Positions 1 to 11,261 of a stretch of DNA of 64,000 nucleotides are shown one piece after another. Location of the stretch: positions 4,455,501-4,519,500 of the forward strand of contig JAEVHH010000002.1 of NCBI GenBank assembly GCA_017607445.1, written 5' to 3'. The notes beneath the pieces are model-generated. The model was not told the DNA's origin, searched no databases, and saw nothing but the letters and a program-made list of their open reading frames with translations. The position numbers and the translations under genes are program-made. This DNA is from Histoplasma ohiense (lineage: Eukaryota; Ascomycota; Eurotiomycetes; Onygenales; Ajellomycetaceae). The stretch's first letter is position 1. Each line of letters begins with the position of its first letter.

Positions 1-67
1 CTTCTGAAACACAGGCGCTGCCCGTGTTTTCTCTGGGATGTTAAATCAATACAAACAAACAAATAAA
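1..67 (+). mobile_element. LINE 3' end with (AAAC)n-type tail
   Basis: This is the last part of a LINE 3' untranslated region. It matches the end of LINE copy L at about 53395-53461 and, reversed, the start of copy J at 16831. It ends in an AAAC/AAAT-repeat tail and then passes abruptly into gypsy protease sequence at about 68. In other gypsy copies the sequence across this point is continuous, so the LINE inserted into gypsy copy A. Its 5' part lies outside the window. Confidence 0.7.
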
Positions 68-3000
68 CTACACTCTTATAGACACTCAGCTGATTGAGAA
101 GTATAAGCTTCAATGTATCTTCTTTCTCAAACTGTGTAAACTCAGTGAATTTGATGGCTTCAGAGGATCTGCCTTCTACAACATGATAAGATTTAATGTC
201 AATGTAGAAGAACATGAGAAAAAGAATATATACATATACAAAATACAAAGCCTTGAGTACAATCTAATGCTCAGTCTATCATAGCTCACAGAATTTGAAA
301 CCTTGTTGAACACACACAACTGCTGTCTTATTTTCTCAGAAGGCAATCATATTTATAAGAAGGATGTTGATAGAACTGCTGATCTCACTCAGATATCAGT
401 GAAAGCATACAAACTACTAATCCATCAAACACATGAGAAGAAGAACATCCAAGTGTTCACTGCTAGTATGATGAACATCAAAAAAGCATTAGAAAAGTTA
501 GAACTCAAAGATCTCAAGAAACTGTGCAAGAAACTATCTGAATTATATGAAGACTTTTCAGATGTGTTTGATGAGAAAGAAGCTGAAAAGCTTCCTTCTT
601 ACTGAGAATTCAGTATAGATCATACAATTGAGCTTATCAAAAAGAACAGTAAGAACTCACAATCATTCTGAGATTCTCTCTACAGTATATTACATGATGA
701 GCTTCTTGTTCTACAAAAAATGCTCAACAGACTACTGAACAAAGGCTTTATTTGTATTAGCAACTCACTCATCACAGTATCTGTACTGTTCATGAAGAAA
801 TCAGAAAAAGGCTTATGATTCTGTGTTGACTACTGAGAACTCAACAAGATTATATGAAAGAACTGATACTCTCTCCCACTCATCAATGAAACATTTGAAT
901 GAATAGAAAAAGTAAAATGATTTACAAAGCTTGATATCTCTGTGGCCTTCTATAAGATAAGAATTAATGAAGGTGATGAATGACTAACTGCTTTTTGTAT
1001 GTGTTATGAATTATACAAATGAATAGTGACCCTCTTTGGATTAGTGAATGTCTTGAGCACATTTCAGAAATACATTAACTGAGCTCTATAAGATCTGCTT
1101 GATGAGATCATCTCAGTATACATGAATAATTTTCTGATCTTCATCAATGAACTGCTCACTGAGCACTGCAAGCACATACAATAAGTGCTTGACTGTCTAT
1201 GAAAAGTCAGACTGTAAGTGGACATTGACAAATGCAACTTTGAGATCAAGTCTATAATCTATCTAGAATTCATCATTGAAGCTGAAAAAGATGTACATAT
1301 GAATTCTAAAAGATGGAAGCAATTCTCAACTGAGAGGCATCAGTCTCAGTAAAAGAGACTAGAAGCTTTCTAGAATTTGTCAACTTCTATCAAAGATTCA
1401 TCAAAGACTTCTCTGATATCATACAATCACTGACAGATCTGATCTGAAAAGACACTGTATTTCAATGAACTGACAAAGTGGACACAGTATTCAAAAAGCT
1501 GAAGTGTATGTTCACAAACATCTCAATGCTGCAATCATTCAATTCAGATAAGTATACAATTCTTGAAATGAACATTTCAGATTATATAGTAGATGAGATA
1601 TTGTTGCAATATGATAACAAAGATGTTCTATAACTCTGTATCTTCATCTCAAAAAAGATGTCATCTGCTGAATGCAACTACAAGATCTACAACAAGAAGC
1701 TTTTAGTGATTATACAATATCTTGAAGAATAAGAGTCTGAACTTATGAGTGTTGAAAAGTTTGAGATTGTTACTGATTATAAGAACTTAGAGTACTTCAC
1801 AATCACTTGTAAACTCACTGAAAGACATATGCATTGATCATTATTTCTTAGTCATTTTTTGTTCATAATTTGTTATCAATCTGAAGTAGAGAACACTCTT
1901 GCAGATGCTCTGTCTCACTGAGAATAAGATATATCATCTGATGACTTGAACAACAGATGAAAACACTGAGAGCATCAGTTAATCAACTCTGCAATCATAG
2001 AAAGTTCTACACAATTAGACAAACTCTGTGTACATATCAATCAATTCTGAGTCCAAGAACCTTTGCTTGAAGAACAATGAAGACTAGCAGCAGAAGCAGA
2101 TGAATTCTGACAACAAGTCACTGAAACTATACAAAACAAAACACTCTAATTCCCCACAGACATATATTCAAGAATGGATATCTCAGCATATTCAATTGAT
2201 GATGACAACTGCTTACACTTTCAAGATAGATGATGAGTCCTCAATTCAGAACATCTATAAACACAGATTATGCAAGAAATTCATGACTCACTGATGACTG
2301 AATACTCAGAATGTGAAATCATATATAACATTGTTGCTCAAGAATTCTACTGATCAGATATGTTGAAAGATATACACTGATTTGTACACAACTGTGATTG
2401 CTGCAGCTCAGTGATAGTATGATGTGAATGCTGAAAAGAGATGCTGAAGCTTCTATCTGTCTTCAAATGAACTTAATATAATATAGCTATCAATTTTGTA
2501 GTTTTCTTGTCTGAGAGTGAAGATTCTACAAACATTCTAGTCATTGTTGATCAACTCAGCAAGAGTATAATACTACAGCTCTGTGATAAGATGAACACTG
2601 AAGTAGTTGCAGACATCTTCATCAGAAGTCTGTTCTATCATATACACAGTCTGTCTTTATTCATTGTGTCAGATAGAGATAATCAATTTGTCAGTGCATT
2701 CTGAGTCTGTATATATCAATTACTAAGAATTGAACAAAAGTTATCAACAGTGTATCACTCAGAGACTGATGAAGCTACTGAGAGAATGATATAAATGATA
2801 AAGAATATTCTCTGTAAGTTCTGCAATTATACACAAGACAACTGAAACAATCTGCTGTCATATACTGAGATTGCAATTAACAGTCAAGATTCTGCTACAA
2901 CAGATATAAGCTCATTCTTTCTTCTATATAGATACAATTTAGAGATTCTGAACTTCTCTGAGACTCTCTGAGAAACTGCATACATTCACAGTCTTATACA

Positions 3001-3562
3001 GACAGCAGAGAACATTGTGAGCAAGTTGAAGAAAGTCTGTGAATGAGTAGAAACTTCAATAATCAATGTTCAGTAAGATTATAAAAATCAAATAAACATC
3101 AGAAAAAGTTCTGCAACTCAATACTATATAGAAAACAAAGTCTGACTGAATCTCAAGAACATAAAAACAGATCATCTCTTGTGTATACTAGATTATCATC
3201 ACATCAAATATACAGTGAAGAAAATGCTAGATATACATGATTATTGACTTGATATCTCATCTGATATTCATGATATCTTTCATACAAATCTGCTTCAATC
3301 TGTGGCTGAGGATTCATTCCTCTCACAGAGAATCTCTGATTGACAGTCATCTGTCATTGTAGAAGAAGACAATAAACTCAAGTGAGAAATTAAAACAATT
3401 CTTGATAATAGAATCAATCACTGCTGCTGCAAATATTTTATCAAATAAATAGAATACAATTGTCTGATCTGAGAATCTGTGTCTGTCTTGAAGTATATCA
3501 TCATTCTCAACATCTACAAGTCCTCACTCACTCTGATAGAGAGGGATAATGTGACAGATTAG
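68..3562 (+). pseudogene. gypsy pol pseudogene (protease end, RT, RNase H, integrase, chromodomain)
   Basis: Domains occur in the usual Ty3/gypsy order. The protease tail is at 68-290. RT spans about 600-1330; its catalytic motif near 1117-1131 reads Y-M-N-N instead of Y-x-D-D. RNase H spans about 1550-1920. The integrase zinc-binding region lies around 2280-2400 and the integrase core around 2480-2790, with S-D-R-D near 2665. A chromodomain-like segment lies at about 3390-3540. A one-base deletion near 1308, relative to five other copies, shifts the frame, and the frame of the terminal TAG (3560-3562, inside the LTR) agrees with this. Many tryptophan codons have become TGA. Confidence 0.8.
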
Positions 3563-4083
3563 TATCTGTTAGTAATTAACTTATGCAATCAACTTCTCTT
3601 CTGCATTCACTTATTTCTAACTGTTGTGATTTTGTATAATTCTTGATGTTCTTCTGCTCTGTGCTCTGCACTTGTGTAGTTTCTAATGATTCTTTTATAT
3701 AACTCTTAACATTCTTTCACTCTGTGTTTCATATTTATATAGTCTCTAACAATTCTTCTGTGTAGTTTCTTATGTTTTTTTATTTTGTATTCTGCATTTA
3801 TATAGTCTCTAATGATTCTTCTGTATAGCTCTCAATGATTTCTTCATCTCACATTCTGCATTTATATAGCTTCTAACAATTCTTACATATACTTCTTAAT
3901 GTTCTTTCACTCTGCACTCCACTGTGGAGTGGCTTCTGATATTCTTTCACTCTGAACTTTTCTCTATAAGAATTCTCTTTATACAATCTTTTCTTCTGAT
4001 TTCTTTTCTCTTTCTTTTCTTAATCAATTCATAATCTGTAATTAGAATAGTACCAAATCGTTAATTGAAGTATGCCCGTTACA
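3550..4083 (+). repeat. 3' LTR of copy A (534 bp, four 63-bp units)
   Basis: Starts TGTGACAG and ends CCCGTTACA, the imperfect inverted ends of this LTR family. It is preceded by the purine-rich tract of copy A. Four units of the internal 63-bp repeat are present. Confidence 0.85.
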
Positions 4084-4617
4084 GATATGTCAAAAGATAT
4101 ATACTGATTTGTACACAACTGTGATTGCTGCAGCTCAGTGACAGTATGATATGAACACTGAAAAGAAATGCTGAAGTCTCTATTTATCTCTGATTAAACT
4201 TGATATGATATAGCTATTGATTTTGCAGTTTTCTTATTCAAAAATAAAGATTCTACAAATATTCTAGTCATTGTTGACTGATTCAGTAAGAATGTAATAC
4301 TACAGCTCTGTGATAAGATAAATACTGAAGTAGTTGCAGATGTCTTTGTCAGAAGTCTGTTCTATTGTATATATGATCTGTCTTCATTCATTGTGTCAGA
4401 TAGAGACAGTCAATTTGTCAGTGCACTCTGAGCCTGCATATGTCAATTACTAAGAATTGAATGAAAGTTATCAACAGTATATCACTCAGAGACTGATGAA
4501 GCTACTGAGAGAATGATATAAATGATAAAGAACATCCTCTGTAAATTCTGCAATTATGTGCAAGACAACTGAAGCAACCTGCTGCCACACACTGAGATTG
4601 TGATTAACAGTTGAGAT
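4084..4617 (+). mobile_element. gypsy integrase fragment (host of copy A)
   Basis: This begins in the integrase zinc-binding region, at the same point as about 2358 in copy A, and runs through the integrase core. It breaks off near 4617 and passes into unique sequence. It is the right half of an older copy split by A. Stop codons are frequent. Its right edge is the left border of the gene island. Confidence 0.75.
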
Positions 4618-4989
4618 ATCAACAAGAGAGAAAGAAAGTAACAAAGATGTTTTTAAGAATTCTTGAAGAAGAAAGGATTAGATTAAGAAAGGAATCTAGT
4701 TATCTTCTCTAGCCGTAGTACCCACTAACACTATATCAACGATGCTACGGAAGAATGTCGATCTGATTAAGCATTAGAGAACAAAGTAAGATGACAAATA
4801 CATGCGTTGGATGGAGTCTTTGTGGAATGAAAAGCACACGACCAACTGTTGATCACTTCGTTCTCGACTATTAAAATGAACGACATGAGACAAAAACTGG
4901 AATGAAATTGCGATACCCACGGCAGCAAATGACAAGGGAAAAGTTCGGGGGTGTAAAAAAGTAACTACTTCTTGAACTTGAAGCCACAA
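4618..4989. other. unique sequence downstream of the JmjC gene
   Basis: No supported gene. CpG dinucleotides become common from about 4712, unlike the transposon sequence to the left. It probably contains the 3' untranslated region of the JmjC gene on the minus strand. A 71-codon minus-strand ORF directly after the JmjC stop has no recognisable features and is not called. Confidence 0.5.
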
Positions 4990-7900
4990 TTAATTCCACC
5001 CATCACTTCCATCATCTTCACTCCCATGTCCCTCTGCCCAGCGCAGTGCCATCATTTTTGCTTTGCGATTCCTTTCCGCCTCTGTCATAGGATGTGACTG
5101 GCTTTCGGGCCGCGCAGGTGGAGAGGGCTGAGCTTGGGTATTGACGGTAAACGTAGTTCGCCCTTTTCCTCCATTCTTTGGACTAGCTGGTGATGAATTT
5201 GGAGAGGGGGGGGAATCAATGCGTATAATTTCGTCAGTATCATTAGCGCAGCCAGAACAGCCCGTGGATGGATGGCTTTGTTCTCGTTCCTCTTCCCATT
5301 CCGATTCTGCTGATATGACATCTACCGAGGGACCTTTCGCCGGAGGTGATACATTTTTACGTTGGGTAGAAACACGTCGACCTGATCTCCTAGTTCCTAC
5401 AGAGTTTTGTTTTTCCGGTACTGCTGGCAGTTGGTCCTCTTCGCTGGAAGGGTTCACCACTTCCCTATATGTAACTTTAATTTTACCTCGCTTTCTACCT
5501 GCCTTTCCCTTGGGCTTCCATTGGCGCTGCTTTCGTAATCTGAAATCATCGTCCTCTTCCGCTCTGAACGTTTGCAGTCTATCGGGCAATACTCGACTGG
5601 TGTACGCAATGGCATTGGCAGATATTATATCAGATTGTATGATTGCATTACTAGCGAAATCAACCATACCATCCATGCCGAATTCTGGGTAGGAATTCAC
5701 ATTTGGATGTCGAGCTGTTCCATTATCTCGATTATTAGCCCCTGGGACGGTTGTGATTGATTGACCTTGAGGCACACCAGGAGGGATGGCCTCTGGGTCG
5801 GGATATTCGAAAGTGATAGCCTCCGTGGCTTCGTAGCGGTCCGACATCTCTTCCTGGAACATAGCGTTATAAGGCATAGCAAACTGAGGGTTGGGTGGAA
5901 GTGCGTCAACTTGGCCAGACATCAGAGCCGGATCGACGGGAATTGCCTCCTCCTCAGCCGCGTTGAAGCTATTATTCGCCAGAGCCGGGTCCAAAGGAAT
6001 GTTTTCGTGTCTTGCCAATCTAAGTATTCCTTCTTCCACTGGATCCACGTAGTGCTCATTGAGAATGGGGTCATTAGATTTGGCTTTTTGGGCTTCCTCA
6101 AGTCTTTTCTTGAGTCTCCGTGTGTCTTGCTTCTGCGGGTGATCGCCCACCTTTTTCAGCCAGGTCAAGTTTGATTGACTAAAGTCTACGAGGCTTTCAA
6201 CACTTCTCGGATCGGCCACTTTTCGGGTGTCATGGCCGAGCAAAGTTCCAGCAGGCTCAAAGGGTTTCATCGTGGGATCACGGCGACAAGCTCCACATGA
6301 GCAGATTTTTCGGCATTTAGGACATGTCCAGTGCGGATCTTCCATGACAGTACGGGGATAAGTCTCAAAAGCCCTAAAAAGACTTCCATAGCAGTAATTC
6401 AATCCGCATGTAGAGCAGGATGCCTGTTTCCAGGAAGGTTCCGGGGTTTTGCAGATATGACAATTTCCATGCTCTTTCCTCCATTTATCCGATCTTCGAA
6501 TCTTCCTGCGCTTTCGAACTCGCCCATCATCATTGGTTTCAATAATCTCCTCCTCCTCCTCCTCACGAGCATGAGGCTTGGTAATGTCTGTCCATGGTCT
6601 CCGTTTCAATTCTTCTTGGCAAATCTCTGCGAGAGTTTTTTTGCCCACACGCCCCCTTTCGACAAGAAGTGGCTGAGGTAGTTGGGATGGATCACCATGT
6701 TTCTCAAACTGAATTATTTGGTTTCTCCAAATATCATAGTTCTGCACAAGATCCTTCCACCGAAACTGTTCAACCCATCTAAGCTTGGAAACGCACGCGC
6801 AACTTCTGCCGATGGAATAGCACTCCATGCAAATATCATATGTATCGTCATCACCATCAGGCAGTTTTCCGACACATGAAGGACAGGTTAAAAATCGATT
6901 AAAGATGTTACATCTGCAGTAGGAACATGTGACATTGCTGTTGAAAGGAAGATATTCCACATTTCTCGGCTCTACCATATTTCTCGAATAGCTTTCAGAT
7001 ATCAATATCTTGGTGAAGAGTGAAAATAACCGCCGGAAATCCTTCTGAAGCTGACGCATGTCATGGGTATAGTGTCCGTGCTGGGTATCACGAAGAAGAC
7101 GCGAATATTTCTGGAGAGTATAATAAATGATCGCCTTGTTTTTATACTGCTCATCACGACAAACCATTCTCGCCTTTGGAAGAGCCTCATTTATAGCCAT
7201 TTCCAGTGTCTCGACGGTAGTCCTATTCCAGGCAACTTTCATGGTCCGAGTTCCTCTATTCCAGACCTGATGCGGCGCGAGAGGAGGAATTAGAATAAAG
7301 TCACCGACTCGTTGCTCGACAATATATGTTTTAAAAGGCGCAGCCTTCCACGCATTTATTTGGGCGAAATGATTCTCGATCTCAATGTCATGTCCGAGAG
7401 TTGATAACCAGTATTCGGATACCAGGTGTCGATCCTTCGTTTCCGTCATGAACCAAATAGAGGAGCCTGGCTTGGTCGGTTTACCATCCTCAACTGCACC
7501 AGTCGAGGCTTCCACCATGATGTTGTGACCTAGTGTAGCGCACATCTCGCGATGCGCCGGAGTATAGGTGCCCTCATGCCCAATGTAGCACATTAGGTTT
7601 TCTGCTCGCATTTCAGAGGGAAGACTGCTCATCAGGTCTCCAGATCTACTTCCCCTCTCACCTGTAGCTTCGTTTAAATAATATAAAAATGGAGGCAGTA
7701 AATCTTTCAGTTTGTCAAACCAAACCGGAGGGCAATCGATGTCTTTCAAATAAATTCGCTGACGGTTCATATCTTTGTAATTTGATGCATTCCATTGGTT
7801 CGTGAGCAGAGCCATGTTCTTCAAGTAGTGATTTATGGAAAGGGGTAAGTTTGATTTAGTGGTTAAGTTTCTGGCATTCTCGACTATCACACAGGGTTTG

Positions 7901-8238
7901 ATTAGGAAATGAGAGAAGAGGAATGGAATATGGAATTAAATATAAATATTAAACGGTTATGACATACTTTTGGAGCCGTGATTATCTTTCAACCACTGGA
8001 TTCCAAATATCCATTTCTCTAACCGATCCTGATATCCCTCTATGACCAATGGCTTCCCGCCGAGGATTACATGTAGGAGGACCAGCTTTTCGAAGTTCTC
8101 AATACCCTGCTCAATGATCGCATCGCAATGGATCCTGACAACATACTCGAAGTTGGGAGTTGATTCAACTAGCGCGCCAAGATCGAGGCCTGGGGAAATG
8201 GGCTCGAAAGCCGCTCGTGGATGGCTGGGACTGGGCAT
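4990..8238 (-). CDS. JmjC-domain chromatin protein with R1-type zinc finger (two exons)
   Basis: Exon 1 is 8238-7968, the intron 7967-7884 (GTATGT..AG, 84 nt, with CTAAT upstream of the acceptor), and exon 2 is 7883-4990. Splicing keeps the frame and gives 1054 residues. The JmjC fold covers roughly residues 60-320. Candidate Fe(II) ligands are H201 and E203 (H-R-E) and H295 (A-P-H-Q), the HxE..H set of JmjC dioxygenases. A cysteine-rich segment follows at about 410-454 (C-x2-C repeats). An acidic run precedes a basic cluster at 545-554, a likely nuclear signal. A second cysteine-rich domain at about 565-623 resembles the 4CXXC_R1 zinc finger. The tail is disordered, with a basic AT-hook-like patch near 873-893. 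The expected role is oxidative histone lysine demethylation in the nucleus; substrate unknown. Divergent from COQ2. Confidence 0.88.
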
Positions 8239-8671
8239 GATAGCGGTAATGACGGAATTCTCTCAATAACAGCGATCCGTGGTTCAATTATCGGGCGAGC
8301 TTCCCACTAGGGCGACGGCTCGTGGCCGAGAAGGGGAAGCTCTGCAATGTGCAGAAAGGGTGGTAGTTTAGCTAACACAGTGTTGTTGCAGGGTGGATGG
8401 ATCATGATGAAAATAATAGCGGATTATAAACAGTTGGCGTCGCTGCTTTAAGACGTGGTTTGATCACATGATAATATCATGGATCAATAACTATGATCTT
8501 CGTTTGACACTGGCTAAAAGACTTTAGAAGCGGGCGGTAACGGTGAATACGCCGTAACTCGATCTGTACAACGTTTGTACTCGGATTATTTGGTTCATAC
8601 CCCTAAGAAGGCAGTTGCTTCAAATAATTTCCTGGACCTACTACCTTTCAGTTGTTTGGACCCTATCGCAA
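8239..8671. promoter_or_regulatory. shared divergent promoter region, JmjC gene / COQ2
   Basis: This 433-bp spacer separates the two start codons and must hold both promoters. I see no confident TATA box or known operator. A TTG-initiated extension of the COQ2 frame runs upstream to 8615, but ATG 8672 is the first in-frame ATG. Confidence 0.5.
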
Positions 8672-9958
8672 ATGAGGATATTTTCAAGTGTCCAGTTTCC
8701 TTTACACCTGAGCTCCTACAAAACAAAAACTAGGTTATGTTGCGGATATTACATTTTACCGCATCACTGGTTGCCGCCGCGTGCTTCACACTGTAAATCA
8801 TACAAGCGCGTGACCAACACAACCATCGATTTGATTACAAGCAGAAAATATGCTCTACTACCGGTCAGACACATAACCTCGTCGTTACGAACATTGGCGC
8901 CATCATCTCCGCTTGCACCGGAACCCTCTCCGACTTCACCATTACCAAATGTGACATACAGTCCTCCAGAAACGGGTCTTATAAGCCTGCTGCCCAGGCC
9001 GTGGATCCCCTATGCAGAGCTGATCCGTCTTGATAAACCCACGGGAACATATTACCTGTTCTTCCCCTGCGCTTTTTCAACGCTTCTCGCAGCGCCCCTG
9101 GCATCCCCAATAACCCATGGTTTGGAGATAGCGTCCGTATGCGGCATGTTCTTTGTGGGTGCTCTGGTTTTGCGAGGAGCTGGCTGCACAATCAACGATC
9201 TATGGGACCGGAATTTGGATCCCCACGTTGAAAGAACGAGGCTACGGCCTATAGCAAGGAAAGCGATACCCCCGAGAAACGCCGTTATTTTCACTGGCGC
9301 TCAGCTTCTGGTGGGCTTAGGTGTTCTCCTTCAGTTCCCCACACCGTGCTTATGGTATGGAATTCCAAGCTTATTGTTTGTGGCTGCGTATCCCTTGGCC
9401 AAACGTGTGACGAACTATCCACAGTTCGTTCTGGGGTTGACTTTCTCATGGGGAGCCATCATGGGATTTCCAGCCTTGAACATCGATTTTCTAGGAAACA
9501 CCAATGCGATATTGGCTGCATCCTCGTTGTATTCGAGTTGCGTAGCGTGGACTGTATTATATGATACGATCTACGCCCATATGGACATAAAATATGATGC
9601 TGCTGCTGGCATTAAGTCTATTGCATTAAAGCATGAACACAACACTAAGGCAATACTTTCTGCTTTGGCTATAACCCAGGTCACTTTGCTAGCAGCAGCA
9701 GGCGTGGCTGTGAATGCTGGCCCCATTTTCTTTATCGGAAGCTGTGGTAGCGCGTTTGCCACACTTTCCACATTAATATGGAAGGTCAAGTTGAAGGACG
9801 TTGGGAATTGTTGGTGGTGGTTTAAGAATGGCTGCTGGATTACTGGCGGTGGAATAACCTTTGGATTGCTGGGAGAATATCTGGCCCAGGTGTTTGGATT
9901 ATATGAGGCTGCCAATTCCGCGATTGAAGAAAGAAAAGACTGGGACGAACCACGGTGA
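8672..9958 (+). CDS. COQ2: 4-hydroxybenzoate polyprenyltransferase, mitochondrial
   Basis: A single uninterrupted exon of 428 codons from ATG 8672. UbiA-family prenyltransferase that attaches the polyprenyl tail to 4-hydroxybenzoate in ubiquinone synthesis at the inner mitochondrial membrane. Both Mg-diphosphate-binding Asp motifs are intact: N-D-L-W-D-R-N-L-D at residues 175-183, and D-T-I-Y-A-H-M-D with a further Asp at 298-309. Several hydrophobic membrane segments lie between and after them. The first 100 or so residues are basic and Ser/Thr/Pro-rich, fitting a mitochondrial presequence. Length is in the usual range for fungal COQ2. Codon use and CpG content look normal, so the gene has escaped the decay around it. 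An upstream exon cannot be excluded. Confidence 0.95.
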   Translation: MRIFSSVQFPLHLSSYKTKTRLCCGYYILPHHWLPPRASHCKSYKRVTNTTIDLITSRKYALLPVRHITSSLRTLAPSSPLAPEPSPTSPLPNVTYSPPETGLISLLPRPWIPYAELIRLDKPTGTYYLFFPCAFSTLLAAPLASPITHGLEIASVCGMFFVGALVLRGAGCTINDLWDRNLDPHVERTRLRPIARKAIPPRNAVIFTGAQLLVGLGVLLQFPTPCLWYGIPSLLFVAAYPLAKRVTNYPQFVLGLTFSWGAIMGFPALNIDFLGNTNAILAASSLYSSCVAWTVLYDTIYAHMDIKYDAAAGIKSIALKHEHNTKAILSALAITQVTLLAAAGVAVNAGPIFFIGSCGSAFATLSTLIWKVKLKDVGNCWWWFKNGCWITGGGITFGLLGEYLAQVFGLYEAANSAIEERKDWDEPR

Positions 9959-10350
9959 CATGGACGTTTTTATATACTTTTTGTTATATTTGTAATATTA
10001 TGTATAACCTCACAATCCTACCAGGTAGTTAATAACTGCTTTCCCTCTATGTGAATTCTCTGTTCATATATGTTGTGATAAAGTGTAATGTAATCTTCAT
10101 CTCCTGTGTACAGAATAATTGACTATATATCGACTCTGTATCTGTCGTCGTCAACCGAAAAGGACCCTAATTTTGCGTTCAACATCGACGTGAAGGTACG
10201 AAGCTGGGCTCAGGCCAAAATGTGGGCTTGGCAGAAATTGCTGGATTCAATCCACTAATTAGAGTTAGCAACCAAACAGCATCAACATCGTCATGTCCTG
10301 ATCAACTTTTGATATTCTTTCTTGAAAACTGACATCCCTTTAATGTAATT
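9959..10350. other. intergenic between COQ2 and the GRX5 pseudogene
   Basis: AT-rich 3' flank of COQ2, followed by about 150 bp with several CpGs (about 10140-10290). The last CpG of the island is near 10290. No gene recognised. Confidence 0.5.
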
Positions 10351-10760
10351 ATGGTTGCAAGAATAGGCATGAACTCTGTAAGTTTGCCTCATACTGAGCT
10401 CAAGAATCCTTTTTGTCTGTCAAGAACAATGAGTCTAACTATTCTATTAAATTAATTATAGCTTTTGAGATCCCTTCTCAAGCTGAGATCTGCTCTCAAT
10501 AGATCATCTCCATTTCTAAATACTCTTTCATTTCAAACATGCTGGCTTTTCAATGAAACAAAATCAGCTATTGACAAAGCAGTGGAATCTGCACCAGTTG
10601 TTTTGTTCATAAAAGACACTCAGAAACACCACAGTGTGGATTTTCAAGAACAAATATACAGATTCTTGAACTGTGAAGAGTGGATCTCAGAAAGTTCACT
10701 GCATTCAATGTTTTGAAGAACAGAGCTGTGGCAAGATGGGTTTCTCTTGAAGCCTTTCTC
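10351..10760 (+). pseudogene. GRX5: broken mitochondrial monothiol glutaredoxin (GRX5 type)
   Basis: Exon 1 is 10351-10377 (ATG, nine codons). The intron is 10378-10461 (GTAAGT..TTATAG, 84 nt), and exon 2 starts at 10462. The predicted N-terminus is a basic, Leu/Ser-rich presequence leading to AIDKAVESAPVVLF, the start of the glutaredoxin fold. Near 10610-10616 the frame is lost, as if one G of a GGA codon were deleted. In the shifted frame the sequence continues S-E-T-P-Q-C-G-F-S, the monothiol active site (about 10634-10645), then T-N-I-Q-I-L-E-L, a TGA stop, and K-F-T-A-F-N-V-L. The TGA fits decay of a CGA Arg codon. The C-terminal third is not recognisable, and an LTR fragment starts at 10797. 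GRX5 acts in mitochondrial Fe-S cluster assembly, so an intact copy is expected elsewhere. No CpG remains in this copy. Confidence 0.82.
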
Positions 10761-10796
10761 TCTAACTCAAACAAATGTTGTCAATAGTTACATTTG

Positions 10797-10961
10797 TGTA
10801 ACAGGCGTATTTCGATTAGCAATCTAGTACTATTCTAAATACAGATTACAAATTGATTAAGAAAAGTAAGAGAAAAGAGATCAGAAGAAAAGATTGTATG
10901 AAAAAGATTTTTATAAAAAAGAGATTGAGATAAAAAAATATCAGAAGCTGTCTCACAGTGA
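10797..10961 (-). repeat. truncated gypsy LTR
   Basis: Starts TGTAACAGGCG on the plus strand, the reversed end of the gypsy LTR. It runs through the AAATTGATT segment, the reversed CT-rich tract and the TATA region, then breaks off at a TA repeat. About 165 of 534 bp remain. Confidence 0.75.
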
Positions 10962-10981
10962 ATATATATATATATATATAC
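10961..10981. repeat. (TA)n microsatellite
   Basis: About ten TA units between the truncated LTR and a possible Tc1/mariner end. Confidence 0.85.
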
Positions 10982-11261
10982 AGTGATGTTCAATAAGTCA
11001 GTGTATTAGTGACTTAGCAATGAGAATCTCTCTTCTTACTCTTTTTTTTCAAAGATTTCTTCATCATTCAACATCTCTTCTATACATCAAAAGATGCTCT
11101 CAAAACTGAAAACATTGCAGAGAGAATACTCTTCAGCTATTATTAATACTATTTTAAATCTTCAAAAATAGAAACATTTATTTCTAGATATAGCTTGAAT
11201 TTTAGAGCTATCTCACTTCATCATATTCTTCATTATTTATTATGAATCTCATTAAATACAT
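10982..11261. mobile_element. possible Tc1/mariner-like remnant
   Basis: Directly after a TA, the sequence CAGTGATGTTCAATAAGTC resembles terminal repeats of Tc1-like elements, which insert at TA. No second terminal repeat and no readable transposase were found. The rest is AT-rich and unassigned. Confidence 0.3.

Larger units (their letters stand above)
68..4083 (+). mobile_element. Ty3/gypsy chromovirus copy A, 5' part outside window
   Basis: Degenerate LTR retrotransposon of the family that dominates this window. It holds pol from just after the protease active site to the chromodomain, a purine-rich tract before 3550, and a complete 3' LTR. After the LTR the sequence resumes inside the integrase of another copy (4084-4617), so A was inserted into that copy. 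The 5 bases after the LTR are GATAT, and a matching target duplication is expected left of the window. A 1-nt deletion near 1308 and many TGA codons show that it is inactive. Confidence 0.85.

Noticed and set aside
2100..2294. Recurrent 64-codon ORF starting M-N-S-D-N-K in most gypsy copies (also 37866-38060, 43577-43771, 61334-61528)
   Set aside because: It lies in a different frame from pol. In the pol frame the same DNA reads through the integrase N-terminal zinc region (D-S-E-P-L ... E-I-H-D-S), so the ORF is an overlapping artefact that is open because stops in that frame are rare.
4774..4989. 71-codon minus-strand ORF after the JmjC stop
   Set aside because: It simply continues after the stop in the 3' flank, with no motif and no independent start context.
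5141..7293. Plus-strand ORFs of up to 183 codons within the JmjC gene
   Set aside because: They are antisense to a long, well-supported coding exon with catalytic motifs and show no domain of their own.
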